Shown: positions 34,830 through 47,400 of the stretch, in pieces
How positions within the stretch are numbered: the first letter of the stretch is position 1
How the letters are laid out: each line of letters opens with the position of its first letter
From: Chamaecyparis obtusa
Lineage: Eukaryota > Streptophyta > Pinopsida > Cupressales > Cupressaceae
DNA length: 64,000 nt
Direction: 5' to 3'
NCBI GenBank assembly: GCA_027943335.1
Contig: BSBK01001534.1
Location: 1,233,001-1,297,000, forward strand
Program-made: the position numbers and the translations under genes
Notes under the pieces: generated by a model
Told to the model about the DNA's origin: nothing
Seen by the model: only the letters and a program-made list of their open reading frames with translations
The model's database searches: none

Positions 34830-36874
34830 TAGGATGGCTCTATGAGTTGGAGATATCTAAAGCAACTCAAACATGGAGATTTTTGCATTAGTATGTTGGA
34901 GTTATTGAATGATACTATATGAAGTAGGCCTCGTGTCCTTAGGATTTGAAGATTTAGATGTTTCCCTCTGTTTAGAAGTAGAAGATAGATTGAAACGGAC
35001 CTTAGGGACATTTGATTGATCTGGGATTTGTCCTTGTAGGTGTGCCTGAGCTTGTGATCGAGTAACTACGTTAGCTGATGGATTTTCTCTATCTCTTCTT
35101 ACAATTGTGATGACATTGCAACACTCAGATAGGCTTGGTTCAACCATATTGTTAATAGTATTATTTCCAGAATATGCATAATTGACCTTAGCACCCACAT
35201 TAGGTTGAGAAGATGAATCTCCTTGACTATGCTTCAAAAATGGTTTGGTGAATGCTGTGTGATCATTATTGCTTTTAGGATTATCAATCATGATTTCTCC
35301 ATTATCAATCTTGTCTTGAATGGTATGCTTCAAGCACAAGCAGTTATTATTTTTGTGACCTTTACCTCGATGGAAATCAAATAATTCATTCTCTCTCCAC
35401 CATTTTGGCTTAGGGTCAGGATCAAATTGTCAGATCTCAGGAAAAGAGATGATGTTATTAGCCAACGGGGTTCTCATATCTGATTTCAAGGATTCTCCAA
35501 GAGGAGTGAACTTTCATTTATTATCAGCGGACCAAGATTTGTATTCTGGCTTCTTTTGAGATGATTTAGACACCTTTTGTTCTAAAGCTTTGATGGCTTG
35601 GGTACCAATGGTTAGATTGAAAGCAGGTGCCTTAGATGGGGCATGGAGATTATAAACAATGCCATATGTGATGATGCCCTTATTCTTGTTCTAATTTTTG
35701 TTCTTATCCTTAGAACTAGATTCATACTTGTCCTTTTGAAGTGTGATGTCTCCTTTTTTCATAAGTACTTTTTCAATTTTGATTGAATTGTCTACCATAT
35801 TATCAAAATATGTATGATTTTGCATTTGTAAAGGGCAGTTGATTTTGGAACAAGATTGTTGATGAAGATTTCCAGCTTCTCAATTTCTGGAATAGGCCTA
35901 GCATATAGAGAGAATTTCTTTCTCCATCTTTTGAGAAATGTCAGGAATGGTTCTCCTGGATATTGTTTGAGATTGCAGATATCAATCATGGTGACTAGAT
36001 GTTGGATGTTGTAAGAGTATTGCTGATAGAACAATTTGATCAACTCCTCAAAGGTTTTGATTGTAGGAGGCATCCTAGAGAACCAATGAATGGCTGACCC
36101 TCCTAGAGATAGAGGGAAAAGATGCATCAGATAGGTCAGTTCGTGCATGAAATCCATAGATTGAGTATAGAATTCTCTGACATGATCTTGAGTATCAGAT
36201 TTTCCATCATACTTATCATATTTTAGCATTTATACCCTCTTAGGGAATGGTGGCATATACAAGTCTTTATCGAATGGAAAAGGACATAGGGCCTCCTTGG
36301 AGAACTCCTTAGGTTCTTTTTCTTTTTCCATTTTGTTAAGTTTTACTTGCATGGCATGAATTTGTTTCATCATAGCCATAATAGGAGTTTCTTCCTCATA
36401 TGTAATGATATCTTCTACATTAAAGTTGGGAGGAATTTTAGCTCCTTGATGAGCTAACTCTAGAAAGTATGTTTCTCTATCTTCTTTCAAGAAATGTTTC
36501 ATCATTCTTTTGAAGTTATCATCATTTTGATATCAAGCAATTTTAGAAGGTGTAGGTTCTTGATCCATACCATGTTGAGACTAATGTCCTTGGGACTCAT
36601 GATGTGTCGCTCCATGAGACATGTTAGGAGTTTTAGGGCTCCCTAGATTAGATTGAGGAGGGGTTTGTTGATTACCTCTGTGAGTTGAGGGAGGGGGTAT
36701 GTAACCAGTTTTTAATGAAAAATTGCCAACACCGTCATCTTCGTAAAGACCAAAATTGTAGAGTTGCTCAAGAGTTGGACCTATGTGAGTAGACAAAGTT
36801 GCGGTGTTGGGTGCTTCTCCATATTTCTTGTGAGAGGAAGCTCTAGTCTCCACCATTAACCTTGGGTGAAGCAA
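34830..36874 (-). pseudogene. GYP-2 gag
   Basis: ATG near 36874 (or 36854). The N-terminal part is proline- and histidine-rich. KEALCPFPFDKDLYMPPFPK is followed by a stop at 36230, then the capsid domain: FDKYDG-like KYDKYDGKSDTQDHVREFY, GGSAIHWFSRMPPTIKTFEE and YNIQHLVTMIDICNLKQYPG. A zinc-binding-like FDFHRGKGHKNNNCLCLKH lies near 35340. Several stops and a frame change near 35790 break it. It is strongly similar in layout to GYP-3 gag. Confidence 0.8.
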
Positions 36875-39133
36875 AAGAATACGATGAAGACAACTAAAGA
36901 AAGATTTGATTTAAGAAGATCAAATGACACAACCTTGTCAAAGTTTGATTGGTTGAGGATAAGATTGGACATAAATGAAGGATACTGTGCCCTGGATGTA
37001 TGGGTAGATGCCTAAAATATAGTAGACATGAGTTCACAACACTTAGCCATTTTGAAGATTGATTGAAGATTGATAGCTATCACAAGGTTTTGACATAAGA
37101 TGAAAAAGACTCAAATCATTTAAACAGAAGGCCGAATCAGACTCAAGAGGCCACTTTAGGAAAATGATTGGATTCATTCTAGTTTCTACTCTGTTCCTGA
37201 CACAGTGATTTTCTTGAGAGACTCTGGAAATAGGCTGTAAAAGTTGGGTCTCTGACAGTTCTTAACACTTTCTGACAGTTTTTTAGACTTTTCGCAAATG
37301 ACTTTCTACAGGCTCGTACGATAGTGGGTAGGCTATGAAATGATAATTGAAAAGCTCATACGACACTTGCAAAACTAGCACGACAATTGATAGCAAGATT
37401 TTGGACTTTTGTTATTGACTAGTGGAAAAACTCGTATGACACTATACCAACTATAATACGACAATCTGGGGGTTTTGAAATGACAATAGCCAAAACTCGT
37501 ATGAATTTTTGACTTTATGAGATGGCTTTTGACTCTAGAATGGTGTTTGACATCAGATTTTGCAATTTTTAGGTTTTCAGTTTCAAATTGTTCACAAAAT
37601 TATCTGTCCAGATTTGAAGATTATACCAGATTGATTCATTCTTAGTAACCAGATAGATAAATAGGCACGCAAAACAACAAGCAATTGATTTTAAGCACAT
37701 TTGAAAAAAATGAATAGGGGACAAAGGAACCTTGCACATGAACAATCAAGTGACTAAATGTACTAATCCCTCAGAGTGCTAACAATGTATGTTCCAAAAA
37801 GTTTTGCAATAACACACATATTCCTAGAAAATAAAAATTTGGTCTCACTAGGGTTTTTAGTAATGGTCTGACTCTGCAACTTTTGTCATCTCAAGAGGAT
37901 GAAATCCAATCTAGGTGCACCAGGGTTTTGACACAGTCTAAGAAATTAATCAATCATGAGCTGCTAGGGAGATTTGACAACCCAACAAGAGGCCACACCT
38001 ATGAAGATTTCCTCCACAAGGACATTTATATAGCGGCTGTTGCTACCATGGCAAAAATGGCTATTACCACTTGAGGTTCCATCCATGTGGTTGACCCAAT
38101 TAAGGGAATGTCCACTACGGTTAACCCTCTCTACAGGTGACTCACAAAAGATACCACATGGAGACTGGTTCTAGATTCAAGGATCTGAGTTTCTGATACT
38201 ACCCAAAAAGGGAGTAGAGCATAGTCCTCTAGCCTTTTCACTTTTAACCAAAACAAAGCAGACAGATTAATCCAACACACTAAGACCAAGATTATCTCAC
38301 AAAGATCTATGATGTCAACCACTTATGATCTATCAACCTCTCCGAAGAGAGAATGTATCAATCAGAAGTTGAAGACGCACATATCTAGTAGAATGTGAGA
38401 CACTCTCAGTTCCCTCCCTACCTACAAGGGTTCTCTCATTGTGAAGAGCTTTGATGGAAACCCACTCTCTTGAGAACCACAAATAGTGTTCATAGGGCCT
38501 ATTTACTATGTGTAATAGATATGCAGAAAGAAAATCTACATTCGTTTTATAGCCCAAAATGAAATCTATGATATGAAAGCAATAAAGGTCACACAAGCTT
38601 GACATGTGAGAGTTTGTTTTAGTCCAAATCAAAATGTTATCAGATGAGAAGATTACCCAAATTCCTCGCAACGTGCTTAGTAGATTCTTACCTATTTTTA
38701 GAAATTCTCACACTTTTCCCAATCAAAACCAGCAAATACCAATCAAAAACAAAAGATTTCAATTGTTAATGTTAGCTATTAGTCCAAATCTGGAAATCAA
38801 ATCTGGACAACTGCCTGAAAATATGAAATGACAATTGAATCTGGAGTCAAAACTTGTATGACACTAGGTTACCTGCCAGATGACAGTCTGCAAACTCGTA
38901 CGACTATGGGTACCTATTCATATGACAATCAAGATTTCAAATGACAATGTGTACACTCTGATATGAGCCTCAAAATCTAAACCTATTGTACGACAGTGGG
39001 TATCTCCCCAAATGACTTTCTGACAAAAGTCGTAGGACAAATGTATAGACAGAAAATAAAAATGATAGTTTTGATCAGAAAATAACAAGAAATAGATAGA
39101 AATTGATAGAATTGGAATGGAAACCCATTTCAG
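36875..39133 (-). other. GYP-2 leader between PBS and gag, with two clusters of a CGTACGACA-like motif
   Basis: No coding region recognised; the short ORFs here are not similar to anything I know. The motif ACTCGTACGACA and variants (CGTATGACA, CATACGACAC) recur at about 37312-37510 and 38850-39035, some ten or more times, with 1.3 kb between clusters. GYP-3 has a comparable leader with other short repeats. Confidence 0.55.
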
Positions 39134-39152
39134 GGCCCCACGGTGGGTGCCA
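39134..39152 (-). promoter_or_regulatory. GYP-2 primer-binding site
   Basis: On the - strand TGGCACCCACCGTGGGGCC, four bases from the 5' LTR. It starts TGG and resembles PBS sequences I associate with Tat-type plant gypsy elements. I do not assign the tRNA. Confidence 0.75.
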
Positions 39153-39156
39153 AAAA

Positions 39157-40393
39157 TGTGTGTGTGAATTTTGTACCTAGCTGTAGACACAACACTTCAG
39201 TAAAAAATTAGAGGTTAGCTAAAATCAAAATTGTGCAGTGAAATGGAAACTAATCTAACCAAGTGTTTTATTGCCTTCTAGTAGGTGCGAGTATGATATT
39301 CTCAGATTGGACTGAGAACAGTGACCTTGACGACACCTAAATGAAATATTTGAATGCAGAATCTAGATATGAGATGAATGCAGATTAATCTATATTTTTG
39401 GATTTTCTAAGCAATAAGATGAAATAAACTAATATGAATCTATTCTATATGAAAAAATGATATGACATGCAATTAATCTAATAATGATATGCTAAATGAT
39501 ATGAATGCTCAAAAAAAATGAAAATCTCACAACTTTGATTTGTAAAGATTGATTCTTCGATCACCAATTCGCCAGCGTGAGGATCCAATTCATGGATGGA
39601 TTCAAATGAAGAGCTGAGGCCTTAATTTATAGAAATCCAGGACTTTGGAGGTGCATGGGAAAAGCCATAAATCACTCTTGATAAAATCAGGTTGATTTTT
39701 AAGTTGTCGAGATTTTAGAGATAGATTAACTCACAAAATCATGCAAATTAGCTTTTTAATTTAAATGAGAAGTTGAGATCATCTTTCAACTCAAAAGAGA
39801 GTTGAGTTTAGTTTTAAAACAACTTGAATTGATTTTCTGATTTAAAGTTTAGTTGCTTTTTGGATGTGCATAATTATTTATGAATTAATTAAATAAATAA
39901 AGTGATTTATCCTCAACTTAACTGATTTTAAAAAATAAAACAATTGATTTATGGGTTAATCAATTATTAAATCAAACTTTTATTCAAAAACTATATTATT
40001 AAATTTGACAATTGACTTTAATTAATTAAATAAGAATTTAATCAATTAGTCATAGGATAAATGATTTATTGTCAGAATTAAATAATATAATTAGGAATAA
40101 ATATAATTAAATATAATTAAATAATTAAGTGGCAATATTAAATCTAATTAATTAAATATTTAGAATATTCAATTAATCAAACTTTAGGATAAATAGGATT
40201 TATCACCAAATAATCATTAAATTAAAGATAATTAGGATAAATAGGAATAAGGAATATTCCCTGATGCAGAATTTAGGATAATCAATTAAGATTCGATAAT
40301 GTGCCAATGTGCCTTAGGACTTTGATGTCAATTTTGTTCGATGTGTCGATATAGGAGGAAAATGAACCTATAGCCCATTTCTGGGGTATTACA
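39157..40393 (-). repeat. GYP-2 5' LTR (right copy)
   Basis: Pair of 19758-21002. A - strand TATA box is at about 39625-39631. It is followed by the ATTAC duplication at 40394-40398. Confidence 0.92.
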
Positions 40394-40398
40394 ATTAC

Positions 40399-41172
40399 AT
40401 CACGATCCAATCACTAATACACCTCAAAACATGTTTGAAGGCACTGCATGGGCTGACTATACCCTATGGGTAGATTCACAATTTGTAGAGAAGGTTTTTT
40501 TATTGAATGAATACCATTTGAAAATGGTTCTATACACACACCAACTAAAGATTAACTGCAACCATTAACTAATTGTCTAATTGCCCCCCAAACAATAAGC
40601 ATGCCATCAAATGATCATGCAATTAGTAAATCCATAATGCCCTAGCTTCATGAAATCAAACAGTAAATAAAAATGCAAGGATCCAACAATAATGCCCTAG
40701 TGTTAAACATGGGTCCTCAAAGATCCAAACAAGTAAAATACAACAGTGAGCATTATAATGTTGTGTCAATAATAAAATCAAATAAAGAAATGATATATAT
40801 ACAGAAGGAAGAAATAGTCACATGCTCGCGGCCTTGACCAATCAAGTACAGTAAATAATCATCAATGGAAGCAAATAATTATTCCCTAGCTCAATAGTGA
40901 ATCATGTGATGAATTGAAAACACATAATATTTAATCATTGATGACCTAGCTCATCACAACAAGTAGATAATAAAAATGCAAAGATCTAACAATAATTTCC
41001 TAGTGTTAAACATGGGTCCTCAAAGATCCAAACAAGTAAAATACAACAGTGAGCATTATAATATTGTTTCAATAACCAAATCAAATCAAACAATGATATA
41101 TACAAAAAGAAAAAACCAACACAGGCCCACGTGGTTCAAGAGCACCTAGGCTAACTCCTAGTTCTAAGTTTT
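40399..41172. repeat. Tandem repeats right of GYP-2, continuation of 18407-19757
   Basis: The 300-base unit recurs with a 302-base period (CCAACAATAATGCCCTAGTG at 40682 and its variant near 40985). An LTR-like segment (GGGCTGACTATACCC) starts near 40450, as at 19083. The repeat dissolves near 41130-41172, where GYP-3 begins. Confidence 0.6.
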
Positions 41173-42153
41173 TGTTGTGGCTTGTACCGACCTTATCCAA
41201 GTCAGGAGTCTTTTTTTTGGTCTTAGAAGGTCTTACGAGTTAATGTCTAGATGGATTTGACTAGGTTCTGTGTGATGATGAATATCACCTTCATGAAATT
41301 AAGATCTAATAGCATCAATTTAAAGAAAATACAATGCAAATGTAATTTAAAATGAAACTATAATCTAGAACATCTCATGGTTCTCTAGAAAGAAGTGGTA
41401 AATGAAGCTCTCGGCTTAGATCCTCACTAGTGACACCTCTAAAACTAGAATTTATGCTTCTAATATGCTTCTACTATGCTCATTCAATGCTTAATCTAGC
41501 TCAACTTGACAAACTACAATGATAATTTCTCTAAAGGCTCTTAATTTTCTCTTAGAATGCCTTCAATTGCCTATAATAACAATGCTTTGCAAATGAAGTT
41601 CTAAGATGGAAATGTTCTCCAAAATGCCTCATATTTATAGTAAATTTCCAAGGGTAGGGGGTTGGAGTGAAATAATCATGGTTATCCCTTGGTTGAGTCA
41701 AATACTTTGCTTTGTTCATAAATGGGGGGACAAATGAGGGGACAAGCGTTAAAATGGTTTCAAAGCTTTGGACAATTTAAATGTTTAAGTGATTTATGTC
41801 TTTTTGTCCTCAATTTTCATTGGTTCATCACTTTGTTGAAAGAAATTAAGATTTATTGAATTCAATTAATTAATTAAATTTAGCCATGTAAGGGTAATGG
41901 GTTCATTTTGATTTTTGATTAAAACATCTATACAATTAATTGATTAAAATTAATTATATATTGTTTTTGATCCCTTTAAGCTTTTGATTTAATTATTTAA
42001 CATCCTTATTTAATTTTTCCTTTATTTTAATTGATTTTGTCCAACTTTATTTAATTATGTCCATTTTTACTTGATTTGATCCATTTTGATGATTTAGTGC
42101 ATTTTATTGATTTTTGCAATTTAAAAGCACTTGTCTAATTTTGCGTGTCTACA
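41173..42153 (-). repeat. GYP-3 3' LTR (only copy in window)
   Basis: On the - strand it begins TGTAGACACGC directly next to a polypurine tract. A TATA box (TATAAATA) is at 41632-41639. Distances to the TATA box match those of the GYP-2 LTR, which puts the far end near 41173 (TGTTGTGG). No second copy is available to fix that border. Confidence 0.7.
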
Positions 42154-42167
42154 AATTCCCCTCTTTG
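42154..42167 (-). promoter_or_regulatory. GYP-3 polypurine tract
   Basis: On the - strand CAAAGAGGGGAATT abuts the LTR start. It is nearly the same as the GYP-2 tract at 21003. Confidence 0.75.
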
Positions 42168-43559
42168 AATTGATGTACGAAGAACATTGATTGAAAGATT
42201 CTTATGAGTCCTGATTGCTTTTTAGGCCCTGATTACTAGTTCACTGATATGCCTCTAATACTAATTGATTTCTGCCTCTGATACGATATGATATTATTGT
42301 TGCCTCTGATAATGAAAAAAAAAATTATGATACCCCACTGATTCCATGATGTTTGATTGCAACTTCCATTTGATACTCCGATGCCCCCTCAGAAATTAAA
42401 ACATATTAATTTCTTGATTTGAAAATTTTTGATGATGTTTGATTATCTCGGATATGTTTTTATTTCTAAAAATTTGATTATATGTCATGATTTAAGAATA
42501 TGCCCCATTTGTTTTGATTAGTCAATATAGGTCCACGTCCATTTTTACCTCTAAAATTAGGTCAAAATACCTTAAAAAGGTTGATAAACCTTGTTTTACT
42601 ATTCATTTTTACTTTTCATCTTTGGTGATTTTGCTCTGATCCTCTAGTGAATTTCGAGATGGTTGTGCCGATTCGTGAGCATAGATTCAAGAGATGCCAG
42701 AGATATGTGAGGCCACCTGAGTATGGACCTCTGATAAGTCATTCCCAACTCCATCTTTACATTTATGGTGCATTTATTAGCATTTATTGCAATTTCCTTG
42801 TTTCATCATTGTGTGTAATGTGCAAAATCTCACCTAGGAGTAATTTAATGTTGCCTAGACCTTTTAACTGTTGCCTCTGTGCTTTCCTCTTCCACTTTCA
42901 TGTGTTTGAATACCACTAAAGAAACTTTCATCCTCACCTAGGAATAAGATATTCATGCCTACAACTAGGTTAAAATGCCCCTATTTATGTATGCTGTCAC
43001 GTATGAAAACCCTAGCGATTTTACTGGTGCCTAGGCTAACATTTGTTGTCGTGTAATGTGATTCACTATCGTGTAGCATGCAAACTATCACCTAAAACTT
43101 GAATAATGTCACGTTGCATGTTTTTATTATCGCCTTAGGTAAAATGTTGCTTGACATAGGTAAAATCACACTTGCTAATTTTTTTGAAAATTTTTCACTT
43201 ATACCTGATTGCATTTGATGAAGAATTTGATAACTTTTGATGATAGGTGCGAATGATTAGGTTAGGTCTGTTGCTTTCAACAAAACAATTGGATTAGGAT
43301 ATCAAGATAGTGGTATCACAGAATATGATTTGTCAATCTGCTTAGGATAGTTACTAATAGGATAAATCAATCAGTGTGAAAACTGATATGATTTTGATAC
43401 TACTTAGTTTGTTCTCAGGATACAGAGACACAGACAAATGGTACTGGGTGCGATTACTTGATACTTTTGATAAGACAGATTTGAGATAATTCCTTGATAG
43501 GATATACTGATATGATTCCTTTTCTTTTCCAATAGGCTCACTTTCCTACCCTATATATC
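42168..43559. other. GYP-3 3' region before the antisense ORF
   Basis: No domain recognised. A + strand stretch at 42647-42760 (MVVPIREHRFKRCQRYV) could be the far N-terminal part of the antisense plant-mobile-domain gene, but frame and homology are unproven. The rest is AT-rich and non-coding. Confidence 0.4.
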
Positions 43560-45240
43560 CATTCAGTGGCATCATGGGTTATTGATTTAAGTCAAGCACT
43601 GACAACAACCTAGTATCACATGATTGAGCGATGTGGTTTGAGTTTCCTGCTTGATCTCCCATGGTTTTAGCTGAACCATGGGTTACTTACTGTAGTGGCA
43701 GAGTGATGGCACTCCGACTACAACACATTTCATTTACCCTATGGAGAGATGATGATCACGCCTGAGGATGTGTATCGATTACTATGGATCCCTTGCAGAG
43801 GAGAGTTGGTATATTATGACTCCGTCTACGATTCTACTATTTACCAATGAGTGTTTAGGGACAACACTATAGGTGATGGGGATACTATCATGTGGCCTTA
43901 GTTTTCTTCCTTTCCAAGATTGCCAGCCTTACTTGGTGCCTTGATTGGTGGTTTTCTCCTTCCTGATCGATGAGGTCGTAGTTTTTCTATCGAATGGGGT
44001 AGGATATTGGAGGATTTGCTTGCTCATCCTTGATGCTTTGATTGGGGTTCTTGCATCCTTGCTCATCTTTATCATGATTTACATGAGGTAGTGTACAGAT
44101 AGAGTTTTGCATTGTCAGCTAGTGCTATTGTTCTTCAATTATGGATATGGGAGCATCTTCCCATTACTAGGTCCATTTTTTATAGGAGACGGCCGTGGGG
44201 ATATCCTTATGCTTTTTTATATACTGGGATGGTTACTCAGCATCATTTGGGTCATCTGGACTACTAGCACTGATAGATAGATGATATTGATCAGGTGATA
44301 TGGTGTCCCTACCTTGGTTGTGATCGATGGAGAGAGGATGAGGATGAGTTATCTTATATGTTCGCTCCCCACTGGATGATTGGGTGCACTACTACTACTA
44401 TTGAGCACTTTTGCTTTGGAAGAGTTTTGAGACAGTATGGTTGGATGTAGGTTATGCCTCAGGGAAATGCTTTATATGCACGAGTACAGGTAGAGACATC
44501 TATGTGGGGGCCTTGCATTGATTATGAGTTTTCGTTAGATCAAATTGCAGGTATGACTATGTGTAGATGGGAGATGCTTGCTGGTATGGTAGATGCCGGT
44601 ATGTCTCATGAGTATGAGGACTAGTGGGCTCGTAATAGGTTCATTCATTTCACTGATCCCTCAGAGCCTATTCTTGGTTGACGTGATGGTGGTGGTGCTG
44701 ATGGTGGTGGTGGCAGACATAGAAGAGGATGAGGACATAGAGATCCTCATGGTGATAGACATGGTCAAGGTGATGGTAGAGATATGTAGGTTGATGTAGT
44801 CCCGATAGTTCATCCTAGAGCAACAGTTAGATAGGAGAGATCTCATAGACAACAGAGAGCTTGGAGGCAGGCTCATGTTGATGTTGCTAGATAGATTCTT
44901 GGGGGTTTAGATCCTTTGGTGCAGTTACATCGAGTAGCTTTGGCACAGAAAAATGATGATGTTTAGTAGGATTAGGCATAGTAGATGCCTCCACCAGTTC
45001 AACAGCCACATGATCAGGGGCACGGTGCACAAGATGCTCCCACTATCAGTTTATTAGCCTGAGATATGTAGGTGCTAAGGACAGATATGTCCACTATTGT
45101 GGGTCATTTGGATCAGGTTGCCTCCTTACTGTAGCAGTTTGTGTCAGCCATGGTTGTTCAGAGACAGGATAGAGTGAGCACTTCTCAAGCTCCTCCTCCG
45201 CTAGATGGTAGAGATCCAGGTGCCACAGGATCATGATTGA
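43560..45240 (+). pseudogene. Plant mobile domain (PMD) pseudogene, antisense to GYP-3
   Basis: The + strand frame holds the PMD hallmark: ERCG near 43624, WHSDYNTFHLPYGEMMITPE then DVYRLLWIPCRGEL at 43707-43790. It continues with LPITRSIFYRRRPWGYPYAF, VIWCPYLGCDRWRED, FGRVLRQYGWM and a Gly-Arg-His-rich tail near 44690-44780. Many TAG and TGA codons interrupt it. It lies between integrase and 3' LTR, on the strand opposite to pol. Extra and antisense ORFs at this position are known from Tat-lineage elements. PMD proteins are plant nuclear proteins shared with transposons; what this copy did for the element is unknown. Confidence 0.75.
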
Positions 45241-47400
45241 CTGCTGACAAACTCATTCATCATTGATATCCCTTGTTTCATTTTTCATGTTATTTGATTG
45301 ATTAGGACCTTTGATGTACCCCTTTTGATGATATTGTATCTTGATGTACTGATTTGATGGATCATTGATCAACACTTTTTTGATGATATATGATGATATA
45401 CTCCTTCGTTCTCTTGATGAGTTGTTTATGAGATTATCTTTTATGCAACTATGTGTTATGCATTTACGATTTATGCTATGGATGCAGTTATCTTATTTTA
45501 TGATATAGATAAATGAGTGCAATGATGTATGGATTTTGATGAGATGCTTTTCTATTTTTCAATGTATGGATGGAAAATGTTTTATGGAAATGCACATGTA
45601 TGTTCCTATGTTTTTTTTTGTTTTTTTTTCAAGTATTTAGATGTATGCAATGCGAACTCGTATTTACATGAATGTATGACGTATGGAAAATGATTTCTTT
45701 TCTTTTTATTTTTTTGATATATGAGTAATGAATAATGATCAATGCTATGCATGAATGCAAAATATAATCTCACTTGCGTTGTTTGGAATCACAGATTATG
45801 ATGAATGTTTGAATTTAATCTTCCCCCATTTCCTTGATGTTTGAAACAACTCAAGTTCTATTGATGTGCCCCGCTTGGTCCTTGGAAATTAACCATAAAT
45901 AAATGCAATTAACTAAACATGATAATGTAATGCAATTAATCTAATATGATAATGTAGTTAATCTAACATGATAATGCAACCTAAGTGTCACTAGTTTTTA
46001 GCAAAGAAATGCCATGAGGATAAATTTTCATCATTGAGCATTTTTGGGACTGGAAAGCTAGTGCAATCATAACTGACCACATCATGATGATATGAATACC
46101 ACTTTTTATTGCTTTTTGGTAACCTCATTTTGAAATTGGTACAACCCTCACTAGTTGGATGACCAAACTATGGGAGTCTGGATACCGGTGTCAGCAGATT
46201 CAATGTTGCAAGTGGATTTTTGGTATTAAGATATGGAAGATCTAAATAGCCAAGGGATCCATTTGCGTAAACAAGAAAAGGTTAATCCTTCCTCTTATGA
46301 GACAGTCCTTGATGGTTCTTTGATGACCATGTCATTAGACAAATTCTCATAAGTTGATGAATCTTCCTCAAAACAATCACTCAAAGGCAAGAAAATATCA
46401 TGCCTCTATCATGACCAATCCATTCAAAACATCTTCGATTAGCTAAAGAGATGTGATAAAAAGTCAATTTTGTAAATTTTTTTTATCAAAAGCTTTAAGT
46501 GTTTTGCCATGTTTTCATGATTTTCAAAAATTATTTCAAAGCATTCTGATCTTTAAGATGTTTTGTCAATTTTTAATCCCGAATAATAAAGTCAATGAAG
46601 GCTCATGGATCAAGTTGTAGGATCAAATGCTTGGGTTGTGAACAATGATAGCCATCAAAGGTTCATGAAAATCGCTCTCTCTAAAGTTTTGATAAATTTC
46701 TCTTTGACGTGACTGATTGTAGCACTTATTGAATCCATATGATACCAAAATCCCAATCCTTTCCTACCCCCAAGTGATAAATGCGATCATGTGACAAACT
46801 TAGGGTTGTAGGCAATGCAACAATGTGACTGAAAGCTTTATTATGACTATATACAAATGACAGATGCAATGAAGGTTTACAAATGGGATGTTGGAAATGC
46901 AATATGTACACATGTGACTAGGAAAGACAAACTTAAGGGAACAAAAGGTGCTTGTTTACCAAGTTTTCACCCTTTGGATAGATCAAGCTCTTTTTTCTAT
47001 TTTTAAAGCTTTTCTCTTTTTTTTTCTACCAAGGTGCCTATTTGCTAGGTTTTCACCAAGGCACTTTTTTCTTTTTCCAATGTTTTTTTTGTATTTTTCT
47101 TTTTTTTTCAATTTTTTTCTTTTTTTCCATATCATCAAGGTGCCTATTTGCTAGATTTTCACCAAGACAACATCTTATTTGGATGTTTTTGATCTTTTGT
47201 GCTTTTCCAATGTTTTTGGTATTTTCAAGATCTCTTTTGAACTATGTACAATAAATATGATGCTCTCTCATCTGATACTCTTTATACTCTTTCGTTTGAC
47301 TCATGTGTAGAACCTTTTGAGATGAATACTATTGATGAGTTCTTGGAGTTCCTCTCCTTCACAATCTAATAACTTATAGATTCCTGTGCCAAATAAAGAT
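45241..47400 (-). other. GYP-3 untranslated 3' region next to integrase
   Basis: No coding region recognised. At 46945-47165 the phrase CAAGGTGCCTATTTGCTAGG and TTTTCACCAAG occurs three times between T-rich tracts, as in GYP-2 at 23155-23330. Confidence 0.55.

Larger units (their letters stand above)
19758..40393 (-). mobile_element. GYP-2: 20.6 kb Tat-type Ty3/gypsy retrotransposon carrying nested CHR-1
   Basis: LTRs lie at 19758-21002 and 39157-40393, with target duplication ATTAC at 19753-19757 and 40394-40398. On the - strand, from right to left: LTR, PBS, 2.3 kb leader, gag, protease, G-patch segment, linker, RT, degenerate RNase H, additional RNase H, integrase, PPT, LTR. CHR-1 (6.0 kb plus its duplication) splits the integrase zinc-binding region. 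The LTRs differ at about 5% of positions by eye. Without CHR-1 the element is about 14.6 kb, within the Tat size range. Confidence 0.92.

Noticed and set aside
37883..38074. 63-residue ORF in the GYP-2 leader as a gene
   Set aside because: No recognised motif, on the opposite strand to the element, no partner in GYP-3.
46948..47254. Phe-rich ORFs after the GYP-3 integrase
   Set aside because: They are translations of T-rich tracts between the repeated CAAGGTG phrase.
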